64,000 nucleotides of DNA from Epiperipatus broadwayi (GCA_028023455.1 JAQFVV010000276.1:432001-496000); one strand, 5' to 3'. Shown: positions 28,901-40,089, counted from the stretch's first letter. Notes: generated from the sequence alone by a model not told the origin. A program made the numbers and translations.

Positions 28901-29155
28901 AAGTATTACCCTAATCACCTTAGTTGGTAAAATTGGAATAGATTGGTCAGCTGACTGAATTTTCAAGTAAGTTTCTTCAGACAACAAGGAAGCTTGACTG
29001 CCTGAATCAATTAAGGTGTTGACAACAATTCCTGAAATGATAATCTTTATCATGGGACAGTTGTACAAGATAGGTGGCTCAGACATTTTGCCAGGTTCCA
29101 AATAATCAATGTCAAGGTCTATATTATTGATAATCCACATCATGCTGTTCCCCAT
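25925..29155 (-). CDS. pol: Ty3/gypsy pol polyprotein of LTR-2
   Basis: This 1076-residue frame carries all pol enzymes. Aspartic protease: D50-S-G. Reverse transcriptase: conserved FDL with D316 and the YVDD box at 378-381. RNase H: D527, E568, D594 and D632/637 in DNVIAD. Integrase: zinc-binding region around 749-787 with C784 and C787, then catalytic D816, D875 and E910. A GPY/F motif (YEGPYEIV) lies near the C-terminus; there is no chromodomain. Products would copy RNA to DNA and integrate it. The annotated methionine is 50 bp beyond the gag stop. The frame is -1 relative to gag and stays open upstream into the last few gag codons, so it may be made by frameshifting instead of from this start. 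No inactivating change is seen. Confidence 0.93.
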   Translation of the reverse strand: MGNSMMWIINNIDLDIDYLEPGKMSEPPILYNCPMIKIIISGIVVNTLIDSGSQASLLSEETYLKIQSADQSIPILPTKVIRVILANGKKTKLSNRQVFITLEINLCKFEHVFLIMPGLIHEAIIGSDFMTLNNCYINYRDETFGCKEEICPLVVNCNSQMNQLMTIQETTVDVNIKVKLDGSCIIGTEYYKPFFQLLFQYRCVFSKIPGILKGYVHRINLKDNEPFQQRTYPIPYQYQAEVQQQINKMIDWQIIKPSPSSYVNPLVVVKKKDGSIRVCLDARTLNQHTVPEHDIPSPIQELLTKFKGKSIFSTFDLTASYWQIPLHKNDQKYTAFRYQGQSYIFQRMPFGLINSGAGLIRCLNMVFSKELKNLLVIYVDDIVIASENLNDHLQHLSMFLCECSDNNIKVNLEKCILIAREISFLGHLVSAEGVKPHPDKIAAIQRFPVPKTRKHLRSFLGLCNYYHRFYKKFSYDTMHLSVLLKKCEKWRWTQEHTREFQIVKDNFLKTVILAYPDLNKEFYLQTDSSGFGLGVILYQFNENKEPRVLYFLSRHLRGAELNYTTTEKEALAVVWGFQKLRQLLLGSKIIVLTDHRSLEFLNKSYLNNERLIRWSLYLQQYQYEIIYCSGQDNVIADILSRNPVSVNYQNPSTENIIICNMSSLLEEEIVRDYTNLELLQAQDARLERIVHFLSDPAKLGQKSRYADRIKEGYRFKDRILMKKLKRGDENSWRVIIPLCLVNKLIDYVHTQYGHYGIQKIEPIIKKHFYFHKMSESIARRLRECEICLKTKFQNKSYVGTLQPILPSQPNELLALDFYGPLPPFNRQKFILVMYDVFTKYVSAYPVPKTDAKNVIKCLETYQIPLIGKPASILTDHATAFISGTWKKWGKKQNIQHIMCSIRNPQSNPSERIMREISRLFRVYMEWDHKQWVNKLPQVINYINITINESTRMSPIRLHFGRPEPLLIKTPLPVIVENINVEHDQALARINLKKMGDKRTRYSKTSPHPFKVHDFVLIRTPHVSNLRKHMFRKFMYLYEGPYEIVKQVGENAFLVSTPDGTRGTYNARSLLPYPKQN

Positions 29156-29205
29156 ATGTTTAAAAATAGGGCCCCGAAGTGAGGAACGTTCCTGCGAGGT
29201 CCTTT

Positions 29206-31368
29206 TTAATTTAATGCCCCGCTACTTTTACTACCTTTTATATTTTTCTTTGGTATTGTTGGGATACCACTAGTAGAAGGCTGATTCTCATTCAGAATTC
29301 TACTCTTAACTGTTGGCCTACTGAGGTGGCTATTCTGTCTACCATAGGGATTCGTCCTATAATATCCTTTTTCTCTAACTAACTTCCTCCTTCCCATATG
29401 TGACCTATCTGCGAAATTGATATTACTCACCATCGGATGGGTGTCTCTATTTACCCTAATTCTATTATCAATATTCCTATCGCTGGTCTCTAACGAATCT
29501 AAAATTTCTACTACCTCTTCTATGGTATGTCTGTCAGCAGCAATCAAGATCTGCTCTATATGCCTCGGCAGATTATGGCGAATTATTCGCACAATTTGTG
29601 TCTCAGATAAAGGATAAGCTGTCAAGGTTTTCAATTTGACGGCCTGACTCCTGAAAAACTGAGTATAACTACCCTTATTTACATGATATCTTTCCTGAGA
29701 TATCTGATATCTCAGGTTATCTTGGCGGTCTTCCCCCCAAAAACTGGCTAACATAAGATATTTGAAGTCTCCATATGTTTCTGGTTTAATAAATAATGAT
29801 TGCCACCAGTCTTTAGATGCTGCACACAAATGGTTAGCGGCAATAGCAATCTTTTCTATCTCAGATAAATGACATAAGGTGAATAACTCCTCCAGATTCT
29901 GGAGATACTCGTGTGGATTCTCCAGATATTCACCTCTAAAAAATTTTATTTTTAAGAATTTTAAGGCCATGGAGCTATTACTTTCTGGCTCTAGCATGAC
30001 TTTACTTCTAGCCTCATTTAATGGATCGTATATTGATTCTACTGGACTAATTACCGTATGTAACTCAGATATTACTTGGTTATTATGACCATTATTTGTT
30101 TCCTTTACTTGAGTTTCAGATAAACCTTTACTTTGAACAACTTTTTTACTTTTTGTAAAATTATCCCTATTATAGTCTATAGCTTGCATTCGACTCTCTA
30201 ATTCTAACTTATAGTTCTGCCATTCACAGTCTATTCTCTTTGAACTATCTTTTAGGCCTACATTTAAGTGTTTAATCTGTTGTTCCAATTGGTTAATAGT
30301 TTCATCTTTATCTATCCCGAATTTATCTTCTAACCTTTGATAGACTTTACTCTCACACTGAGTCATTAATTCCCCTATTTCATCTTGGAGATTATTATGT
30401 AATAGCTGTGCATTACTCTTTATTATATCATTAAAATTTTCTACTCTTCCCATAACTTGACTTAGCTCACTTTCTAGATTTTGATTAATCTCACATTGGG
30501 TTAACTCTTGAGTTTCTAGTTTAGCTATTAATCTGGTAATCTGGCTCTGACATCCTTTCACTACATTGTCAGGTGCTAGAGTTATATTTTTAACTTCCTC
30601 TTTCAAATTACTAACTTCACTTCTAGCACTGTCTAATTCTCCCTTAATAGATTCAACTCTATCCTGAACTTCTCTTTGAAATACTACTGTTTCCTTTTGA
30701 TAATTTCTTATTTCCTGTACTTCATTGTTTAATACAATATATTGACTTTTAAAGTCCTGCTGGATAGCCTCAATCATATTTTCTGCCCTTTCAGAATTTG
30801 TTTCGATCTCTTTCCTTATTCTTATTTCCAGCTTTTCAGAGGCCAATTTTGATTCTTCTACATGATTTCTCAAATCTTCCCTTAAGTCCTTTATCTCCTG
30901 TACTTGATTTTGAGATGTCTCTTTGATCTCCTGCATTTGATTCTCTAATTTAATATTTAAATTTTGTATCTGACTTTTTAATTCACTTTTTAATTCACTA
31001 TTTGAGTTTTGTATCTGACTTTTTAATTCACTATTTGATTGTTCTAATTTACTATTTGAGTTTTGGATCTGACTTTTTAATTCACTTTTTAATTCACTAT
31101 TTGAGTTTTGTATCTGACTTTTCAATTCACTATTTGATTTTTCTAATTTTTTCAAGAATTCCTCCAATGTATTTCTCATTAATTGATCTGGCTCATTTTC
31201 ATGTTTTCCCTTTATTATTGTGGCTTCTTCTGGGTTAGCTATATCCAAATCTTCCCCTTCCTCTTTTAATTCTACACTAAAATATGGAGTCTGTGTATCA
31301 GGGGATTGTAACTCTTGGGATCCTCCCAAATCCTCAGAAATACTATGATTATCTTTGTTTTCACTCAT
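29206..31368 (-). CDS. gag: gag of LTR-2 with long N-terminal coiled coil
   Basis: This 720-residue frame begins MSENKDNHS, about 580 bp inside the 5' LTR. After an acidic N-terminus, residues ~65-400 form a long coiled coil. Within it, ~75-140 is a tandem of SNSELKSQIQN-type units, also visible as DNA repeats at about 30950-31140. A retrotransposon gag capsid domain follows at ~468-628 (motifs KFFRGEYLENPHEYL, KDWWQSLF and LPRHIEQIL). The C-terminal ~90 residues are basic, but I see no CCHC zinc knuckle. Gag would assemble particles that package the RNA. It is unusually long because of the coiled coil. The C-terminus overlaps the open part of the pol frame by only a few codons. Confidence 0.9.
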   Translation of the reverse strand: MSENKDNHSISEDLGGSQELQSPDTQTPYFSVELKEEGEDLDIANPEEATIIKGKHENEPDQLMRNTLEEFLKKLEKSNSELKSQIQNSNSELKSELKSQIQNSNSKLEQSNSELKSQIQNSNSELKSELKSQIQNLNIKLENQMQEIKETSQNQVQEIKDLREDLRNHVEESKLASEKLEIRIRKEIETNSERAENMIEAIQQDFKSQYIVLNNEVQEIRNYQKETVVFQREVQDRVESIKGELDSARSEVSNLKEEVKNITLAPDNVVKGCQSQITRLIAKLETQELTQCEINQNLESELSQVMGRVENFNDIIKSNAQLLHNNLQDEIGELMTQCESKVYQRLEDKFGIDKDETINQLEQQIKHLNVGLKDSSKRIDCEWQNYKLELESRMQAIDYNRDNFTKSKKVVQSKGLSETQVKETNNGHNNQVISELHTVISPVESIYDPLNEARSKVMLEPESNSSMALKFLKIKFFRGEYLENPHEYLQNLEELFTLCHLSEIEKIAIAANHLCAASKDWWQSLFIKPETYGDFKYLMLASFWGEDRQDNLRYQISQERYHVNKGSYTQFFRSQAVKLKTLTAYPLSETQIVRIIRHNLPRHIEQILIAADRHTIEEVVEILDSLETSDRNIDNRIRVNRDTHPMVSNINFADRSHMGRRKLVREKGYYRTNPYGRQNSHLSRPTVKSRILNENQPSTSGIPTIPKKNIKGSKSSGALN

Positions 31369-31929
31369 ATTAAAATTCTAACTCTTTTAGTATTTAACAG
31401 TACTGAAATATTAGCAATGAACTATTAATAAATTTATCGATAAGAAATTATTGACAAGACATCCTGCCTCCATGCCTCTCCTACCAAAAACAATCTACAC
31501 CAAAAACTATGCTCTGACATTTAATATCCCTAAAGCTCCAACATTAACTACTAAATATGCTCTTTTTTTTTTTTTCACATGCTTCTTGGTCCATATAAAT
31601 CTCATTAGATATTATGTAATATAGCATAAGTGCCAATCACAAGACCAGACAAACAGATCATCATAAATGATAAAATCATTACAGTGTTTTATGGAATTGC
31701 CTACAGACCACAACATCATAAACTGACAACTTAATTATTTATTTTTCAGTGGCAAAAGATTAGATCATATAATAGATATTCACATAATATCTTATGGCTA
31801 AAACAATTCATTATTGGCAAATATTTTTAATCAATGAATAACTAATCCATTCAAGTGCAAACAATATTAATATTGACTTCAAGAAAAGTTTACTAAATTC
31901 CTCGTGGCCAGCTATAGCCATCGATGGCC
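31369..31929 (-). other. 5' leader of LTR-2
   Basis: This ~560-bp untranslated stretch lies between the primer binding site and the gag start. No frame of note is seen. By position it would hold any packaging signal, which I cannot identify by eye. Confidence 0.6.
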
Positions 31930-31947
31930 CCTGTAGTTGGGCGGCCA
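31930..31947 (-). promoter_or_regulatory. candidate primer binding site of LTR-2
   Basis: On the minus strand TGGCCGCCCAACTACAGG starts one to two bases after the 5' LTR end. The TGG start and position fit a tRNA-primed site. The matching tRNA is not identified. Confidence 0.65.
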
Positions 31948-31948
31948 T

Positions 31949-34900
31949 TTCTAACCCAATTTTTTTTTTTTTTTTAGTTTATTTGCACTTTTCACCCATG
32001 ACACTAATTTTTCAGGTTGTTGTTAAGGCAACCAAAATAAAGCAACATATCCATTAATTTTCCAATATGATCTAAAATACTTTTCATATAATACAATTGT
32101 ACATTCAATTCTCTTAAGCCATGCCACGATTGTAATAACAACAATAATTGATCACTTATTAATTTAAAGAATAATTATAATAATATTAATCTCAGGGTTC
32201 TTTGTTTCATGTAAGGAAATGCTCGGCAGTATTGTGTTGTCGCATATGACTGGCATTCTGGTCGGCTATAGGAAACATTTATTTTACTTAAATTCAATGT
32301 GTCTTCATCTCTCATATCCACTGCTATATTATTTAAAGAGATGATAATTCTATTCAATAATGACGTATAATTTTGAATAACACAGCCCTTTTTTTTTCAG
32401 AATCTCAGTCAGAATAATAAAAAGACAAGGGTGCTTTTTGTGTCCTTCCATCATCCATGACAACACAATAATATAACTAAGATTTATTACTTAGACAATT
32501 TAACTAAATGGGAATGGAATAATGTGCAACCAAAGTTAATGGTTTGGGAATAAATTCATTTTTTTTTTTTTTACACAAAGGTGAATGTTTAGTCTTAAGT
32601 TTTCAACTCCATAAATAATTATCATTAAACTAAAATATAATGACATATTCCGATCTGCTTAACTTTATTTATCTGGTATATTAAGTTTTTAAGAATTTGG
32701 AATGATTTCGGACTCAAGAAAAGGTTTTGCAAATATTGTGCAAACACTTATATTTAGCATATAAAAACAAAAAAAATGAATCTACAACAAATTTTAACAA
32801 GACTATAATTTATTATTATCACAAAAAAAAATATATGAACATTTATTCAATAATCCCATAGTAATACAAAAATATAAAATATAACTGACATTAATCTGTA
32901 TACTCTTTTGGTTATGGACTAGAGGTTACTACTTCTCCTGTATGCAATCATATGGATTGATTAACTAAAAGTACATTTCATTACCAATACATTGTTTATT
33001 AAATTTTGGTAACCTTGTAGAAGCTTTTATTCAAAATTATTGACTAACTATTTTTTTTTTTAAATGATTAATCCAATCATATGCAATACGCAAAATATTA
33101 AATTTATTTCTAATACATTTACTTTATTTATGGTCTTTAATGGGATAACCTATTCTAATTATAGGCCAGTTATCAGAAGTTACACTTACCATCTTACATT
33201 TAACTTAATGCTAACTTAAGTTATGATACAAATTTTATTCATACGTATAATTTTAAATATGAGTATTATTTAATTACTAACCAGAATTAAATATTGCATT
33301 TGAATATTCCTTCAGTAAATAAGCGTTTTAAATTACGCAATTTTAATTACTTTCTCCATTGATTTACTTGTCAAATACTAGCAATATTTAGCAGCACAAT
33401 ACAGATATTGATCTTAGTTACTAACGCACTATTTATACTAAAGTGGATCTTGAGGAACTAACACCTCCAATATAACCTTTATCTTGCCCGAACTTTCAAA
33501 ATTAAGCACAATAATCAACACCTTCCATGGTGGAGCTATCTTTATTTTCACATGAGGAATATGGAATAACCACGAAGGTCTGTAGAGTAATCTACTACAT
33601 TAAAATATTTTGGTGGTTTCTTGCCTCTTACTTGGGCATACAACGAACACACACCAAATACAATCCTCTCCTGGGATTTAAACGAATGAAGCATACTAAA
33701 TGCTAGATAAATTCTTGATCATCCTATCTATGAGAATCGATCACTTGGGCTATAAACATACCCGAACATTATATTTAAAATCTTCCTCTCATGGAAAACA
33801 AAGCTTTTGGGGAGATCATTTTTCATCCCACAAAATAAATACATTATAATTATTACCTATGCGAATATTAAGCATATACCAATGCTATATCTGGGCAGGA
33901 TAAGTAAATACACTGATTATAATAAACTTATGTTACCGTGTATACTTTGATCAACATCTGAAATCAATGGACATCATAGAATAAAAGTATAATAATTTTA
34001 ATTTTAATAAAGGAACATTCAAAAATAGTTGGTAGCATACTATCTTAAACTAAATAAAGTGGATGTGTTATTTAAGAATAATTAGGAATAAATTCCTCAA
34101 TTAATACAGTATAAATTCGTTTCAAAACTTTAACAAGAAATATTTTGTTATAGCATTTTTTTTTTTTTAGTTACTTCTGATAATTTTCAATATTTATTTT
34201 ACCCCTTAAATATCTAAATATTTTTCTTTTACGTATCTAACATACAAAATTTCTACCTACAATTGTATGTAATAATTAAAACATATTTTATAGATTTTTT
34301 TTCTTTCGTGTTAAATATCAACTTAACCTATAATAATTATATTAAAACATACCTTTGTCATTACAAGGCTATTAAATATCCCTTGACCATACAGACTTTA
34401 ACCTATGTGATATAACAAAAAAATACATATCATTTATAACTTAGTTTTAAACAATCATTAATTAACAAGTGCATATTCTCTCATTAGAAAATGTTTTTCT
34501 GTTGAGCAATTGGTCCAGGTGAAGAGCTTTATCCAGTCGTATTTCACGAAGCAAGTTTAAAAACAATAAACGCATGGTATTATTTCCTTTAAATAAAAGT
34601 TTTCTCTTATTTTGTGCGTTTAATAAATTAGGTAAAGAAAAATATAGCAGAATTGAAGATTAATTCTTACTTGAATTAAACTGCTACAATTTTGGGATCC
34701 ATAGAAAATAAAATATACATATTCTAACATAACGAACAGTTGACGATAGACGATAAACATACACAATTCTTTTTTTTTTTTTATTGACGATACGTACAAT
34801 TCATATTAGCTAGCTTACTTATGGACGGAAATGCGCAATTTTTCCGAGATTATTCTGATAATAACTGCAGCTGATTTACATGTATAGGAAGTTTTAATAA

Positions 34901-36259
34901 CTCCAACTGATGTGTAATATAATATATCATTTATTTTTATCATTAAGTCACTAAGATATTTGGTTTTGTTCATACTTTAGGAATTATAAATTTTTTTTTA
35001 ACGGTAACTTCTCCGTAAGAATGCCCCTATATAACTTTTCCTATATTTACTCTGAGAAAGTTTATATATATATTTTTTTAAAAAAAATATACAGGTGCAT
35101 AATTTAATCTTATTTATCATTATTATTATTTCCAGACAATTCTTGGTGAATAAAACATATTTTAACGTATGTAACTACATTACTTGTAAAGGCAGACAAT
35201 ATTGAGAAAGAGCGCGAAAATGTTTCTAGTTGATTTTCCTTGGTTTCAAAATATTTCTTTCAATTATTATTTTTTTTTCTTTCTATACCAAGAAAATATC
35301 AATAAATGACATAAAGTTAATAAATAATTAATTTTTTCTTGGAAATCGCTTCTTTTCCTTAATTTAGATATAATATAATTTTTCGTGACTCTTTTAGTTA
35401 CATCTGTCATTTTTGAACTTTAGCGTGAGACAATAAACTTTTAAGTATAAAAGGTCTTTAAATAGGTAGATGGCAAAGAAAATCAGGATATCTTATCAAA
35501 AAAATTTAGCCACACATTATATTATTAAAATTTTACTTTGATTACATTTATTTCTGCAAAATAAAATGAAAAAATTGAGTTACCAAATTTCAGCACTGTT
35601 CCTTCCTTGAAAACTAAAAGCAGACTATCTTTTTTTTTTTAAAAAAAATGATCTTGATTATGAAATTGGTTGTTTCGTTTTGTTGTTGTTTTTTTTTTTT
35701 TTTTACTTTAGCGACCTCTTCCAGAAAAATAATCATTTGATTATAACATAAACAAAAGAAAGGAAAAACTTATTACAATCATATAGTTTTCAGTATTATT
35801 TACCTGGATTACAAAGTAATTTGACAATATAAAAAATAATAATAATAAATACATTAAATTAACAATCAGTGATGTATAATTCTTTAAACATTATTTTTTT
35901 TTTCTTTTTTTTTTTTTTTTACAAAAAGAAATTACCAGAAGTTATTGTGCTTTATGATAAGACACTCATCCACTCTCCCCTCTACCCATCCAAAATCAAT
36001 TACTGTTTAGCTTTTATACCATATTAATTTGCTCTAATTATTAATATCTCAATTAAATTATTCATGTTCTCTCTTTAAAAATGACATTGAGTTATTAAAT
36101 CTATTAGTTATTCACCCAAAACATGCCAAAGTGAGTGAATAGCATACTTTATTAATCAATTATTACTATTGTTATTTTATCTTTTTATTTCTTTAAAGAA
36201 TAGCATTGTTTTCCTGCAGAAATAATGCCAAGTAAACCAAGTGTCAATAACACTAGGTT

Positions 36260-36264
<5 letters not shown>
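31949..36264 (-). repeat. 5' LTR of LTR-2 (about 4.3 kb)
   Basis: It is almost the same as the 3' LTR. Seen differences include a G/A change in GATCRTCC near 33720, C/T in AGCGYGAGAC near 35425, and several T-run lengths (for example near 35680 and 35895). It would carry the promoter for gag-pol. The transcription start cannot be placed by eye. Confidence 0.92.
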
Positions 36265-36308
<44 letters not shown>

Positions 36309-36370
36309 ACATACATTTAAATTAGTTTATATATATATATATATATATAAACTAATTTAAATGTATGTAC
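36263..36370. repeat. (TA)n tract and TA-loop hairpin
   Basis: A ~40-bp TA run follows the LTR-2 end directly. Next, TACATACATTTAAATTAG (from 36308) continues into TTTA and a second TA run, and is then matched by its exact reverse complement to about 36369. The result is a perfect 22-bp stem with a TA loop. Confidence 0.9.
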
Positions 36371-36371
36371 A

Positions 36372-36764
36372 ATTATTTACATTGAAAAATAAATAAAAAC
36401 ATACTTCTTTTCAATTTAGTATTGATATTATATACATGTTCTATTCCTCAAACATTAAATCCACCATTATTAATATGTATATATTTTTTCATGTTGATAA
36501 TTTATTTTGCCATCCATGAGTATTTCTTGTGGGTTCAACTTTTAAATCTTTTTTCATCTACTGATATTATACATTATCTTTTTAGCAATGTTTCCATAAA
36601 GATACAATACTTTACTATCTTTCATAATATGTCTGCATAAATTCTATTCATAAAATTTACATATAAAAATTAGTCTATGTGATTATAACTTTCAATATAA
36701 TATTTATATAATATTGAAATAATTAACTGAATAAAGATTCCATACTAATATACGGTGTCAAGCA
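36372..36764. other. AT-rich gene-free DNA
   Basis: A 72-codon frame at 36422-36640 has no recognised family and AT-driven composition. Nothing else is visible. Confidence 0.55.
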
Positions 36765-36862
36765 CTGGTGGTTGAGTGATCAGCATAGCTGCCTTACAAG
36801 CAGTTGTCCCGAGTTATCGGGTTCACTTCCTGGTCGATGCTATGACACATGAAAAAAAAAGA
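36765..36862 (+). repeat. tRNA-derived SINE copy, plus strand
   Basis: TGGTTGAGTGATCA resembles an A box and GGGTTCACTTCC, about 50 bp later, a B box. It ends CGATGCTATGACACATG plus an A-run, matching the end of the minus-strand copy at 18964-19076. The tRNA-like parts are more diverged than the tails. Confidence 0.7.
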
Positions 36863-36871
36863 TAAATGGTC

Positions 36872-38548
36872 ACTCATCCTATTCACTCTTTACTTCTTTT
36901 CATTCACTTTTTCATTCTTATTTGTGATCTCATATTTTATCTTTTAGGATTAAATCCATAAGATTTTACTTAACTACTAAAATATTTGTTTTGCATTTGT
37001 TATTGTTCTTTTAACAACCAATTTTCTACTACCTAGGAAGGAAACTATAATATTTCTAAAAAAGTAACTAGTCTACATATGATGCTTATTATACACCTTT
37101 CTTTACTATATCCAAAACTCTATAGATAAGAAACTGATTTTTAATAAACTATTACCTCTAAAATATAGAAATGGAAGTCTTAAATAATGGAACATCATAT
37201 CTTAGAAAGTAGTCATTTTTATCTCAATGATTTTAGTCCAATAACCAGACTTCTCTACTAAGTTCTTATGGAAATTGACATTCATGTTTCGTGAAAATCC
37301 TCTTATCTTCTCATACTAAAGTACATATATAGGTGTCGCATCGATCAATCCCATTATAATATTAATCAGTTCTTCAGGAAGGTATTTCACATTATCTTGG
37401 AATTATAACTTATCTTACTAAACTGTATATTTTTAGCATCACTGATCATAATCTACCTCACAACTACTACTACAATCTCATCTTTCCATCAAGCATTCTT
37501 CTATAATATTAACAATTATATTACAAAACAAATCATATCTTATGACAAATGTCAAACATTATGTCAAACATTATTCTACTTTTTATTATACAAAATTGAG
37601 ATCATAATTATTTTATTACCTTTACCATTGATTTCATTGCATCTCTTCATATTTTCATTTGAGATTCAATTAGCATAGGTATTTTTTATTCCCACGAGTC
37701 CCATCTTGATTCATTATTGTAATGTCAATTTATTCATTAAATACGTTTATATTTAAAAATAAAATATTTACTAAATTAATTTAAATAATTTTATCTTATA
37801 ACATAACTATAAAGTATTGTTTTACTCATACTCTCTTTTTCTCACCGCTCATGTATTCTTTATTAACTTTCTACGCATACTATTTTATTGTCATTATCTT
37901 TTTAAAAAACATTAAGCATATAAAAATATATTAATATATCATAATATCCAATTCCATTACATCTCCTAATATTAGTTTAAAACTAAACTTAATATCTAAT
38001 ATTTCATACACATTACTATTAATTATAATAATTAATTTTTTTTTCTTTTCTTTCCTAGTTTTGCATTATTATAGGCTTCAACATAATGCATCACACCTAC
38101 AAATATCATTTCTCCACTTGCTAGCAACTTCTAGAATTCTGTGTAAAATATTTAAAAATCAATAATAACAATTTGATAAAACACTTTAAAAATTAGATCC
38201 ATTTGTGTCTAAATTTTCAGATCAGAATATATTCTAAATGTAAAATATGCATAATTATCAATTTCAAAACCACATTTGAGTATTAAACTCTCTCTCTCTA
38301 CTATAAACTTAACCACATATAGTATTAATTCATAAATCATTCTTATTTCCACTTTTTCTCTTCATTCTATTTTATTTAATAATTGTTTCATTCAGTAAAT
38401 AAACAACATATATCAGTGTAAAAGTAGCTTACAATCCAATTGAAACCAGCCTTTATCTACCTGGACCACCAAATCAAACTCAGTTGAAACATAAGATTAG
38501 GTAGTAGATGGTTAAGCAGGTCTCATCATTTTTCAATTAAATATACAT

Positions 38549-38555
<7 letters not shown>
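36872..38555. other. AT-rich gene-free DNA
   Basis: No coding signal or recognised repeat is seen. The stretch ends in a (CA)n(TA)n tract at about 38548-38580 that abuts LTR-3. Confidence 0.6.
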
Positions 38556-38580
<25 letters not shown>

Positions 38581-39016
38581 TGAAACAGACAGGCTGTTAT
38601 GCTTAGAAGATCGCCCCTCCCCCCCAATTAAAATGACATAGGTTAAAGCCAATTCATACTAATAATATTTTAAGGAAGACTAATAATATTTTAAAGAAAA
38701 TATGCAAAGTAATGAAATTTGCCCAGAATTTAAATGATAATTTGTTAATTCACAACGATTTCTTCAAATGAAAAAGAAATCAACCACTTTTGCAGTGCAA
38801 TTAGAAAGAGAAAAAAGTATATATTTTTTATTTTTGTTAAAACTACTGAGTTTTGGCACTTAAATAAAATCATATTGAAAAAAAACTCATAAGGCAGAAT
38901 AGCTGTAGTATAATAATTAAAGGTGTTGATTCGCTGTGCTGCAGGCAAGAAAAATTAATTAAGATTTGAAAACACATGTATGCAGATAATTGAAAATAGT
39001 CACTAATTAAAACCCT

Positions 39017-39437
39017 GTTCCCACCAAAAAAATGAACAATGATCTAAGAGATTAAAAAATATAGACAATGATGAAAAGGCAATGCTACCAATGGGATCAA
39101 AAGGGCATGTAAAAAAATCCATTCCCACCAAAAAAAATGACCAATGATCTAAGAGATTAAAAAATATGGACAATGATGAAAAAGCAATGCTACCAATGGG
39201 ATCAAAAGGGCATGTAAAAAAATCCATTCCCACCAAAAAAAATGACCAATGATCTAAGAGATTAAAAAATATGGACAATGATGAAAAAGCAATGCTACCA
39301 ATGGTATCAAAAGGGCATGTAAAAAAATCCATTCCCACCAGAAAAAATGACCAATGATCTAAGAGATTAAAAAATATGGACAATGATGAAAAGGCAATGC
39401 TACCAATGGGATCAAATGGGCATGTAAAAAAAATTCA
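39017..39437 (+). repeat. tandem repeat, about 105 bp x 4
   Basis: Units starting TTCCCACCA occur at about 39017, 39121, 39226 and 39331 and are nearly identical. The 3' LTR has a single unit (about 47457-47560). The minus-strand 126-codon frame across the array is only the repeat read through. Confidence 0.92.
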
Positions 39438-40089
39438 TTTGTCACAGAGAAAAAAATATAAATAGGCTGGAAAATCATTAGAAATTGATTAATTGATTCA
39501 GAGACTAGATTTGTTAATTTAGACACAAGATTTAGCTACTATACTACTAGAAAAGTGATTTAATGAAACCATCAAACAGCCAAATGAAAAATCATCCTAA
39601 TATGATCTGCTAGACTGCTCGTTCTCTCTCTACATACAAACCATGTAAATATCAAGCCTTGCCTAGAAGTTTCAATGTGGTGCTCAGCTTCAAAACAGAC
39701 CCCCAGTTATTTAAAAAGCAGTAATAAAGGAAACCATTAATTTAGAGGTAAGCAATTAGAAATGATTCAATTACAACAAAATATGAATTAAAATTATAGC
39801 TATCAATTTTTATAAAACAAAAGATAAACATTTATATTATTAGGTTAGGAAAATTATTTAAATATGTCTAAATTTTTTCAATATGTGTGTTTTATTGAAG
39901 TAATGATGTTTTACCTATAAGTCTAATTCTGTCAAAAATTGAGATAGTTTTTGTATCTTTCTTTTGTATCTTTCTTTAAAATAAAAAAAAGGAGAAAAAC
40001 CAATAAAATAATAAAAGTTGAGAATTAACTCCAAAACCATGCATGTATATACATAATATGAAAACATCAATTGTGTTATATGTTCAAAT

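Larger units (their letters stand above)
21502..36264 (-). mobile_element. LTR-2: young Ty3/gypsy element with 4.3 kb LTRs
   Basis: The element reads on the minus strand: 5' LTR (31949-36264), primer binding site, gag, pol, polypurine tract, 3' LTR (21502-25805), about 14.8 kb in all. Domain order protease, reverse transcriptase, RNase H, integrase marks Ty3/gypsy. The two LTRs differ by only a handful of substitutions and T-run lengths over 4.3 kb, and both gag and pol are open, so insertion was recent and the copy may be functional. No env-like third frame is seen. Both outer flanks are (TA)n. Confidence 0.93.

Noticed and set aside
25925-31368. An env or other third gene in LTR-2, which would suggest an errantivirus
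   Set aside because: Only 110 bp separate pol from the polypurine tract and no further frame exists elsewhere in the internal region.
21728-32357. Identical 60-residue minus frames at 21728-21910 and 32175-32357
   Set aside because: Same LTR sequence twice; no domain and no independent conservation.
39003-39383. 126-residue repetitive protein on the minus strand
   Set aside because: Read-through of the 105-bp tandem array, which has only one unit in the paired LTR.
39017-39437. CRISPR-like array
   Set aside because: The units are contiguous 105-bp repeats without unique spacers, inside an animal LTR element.
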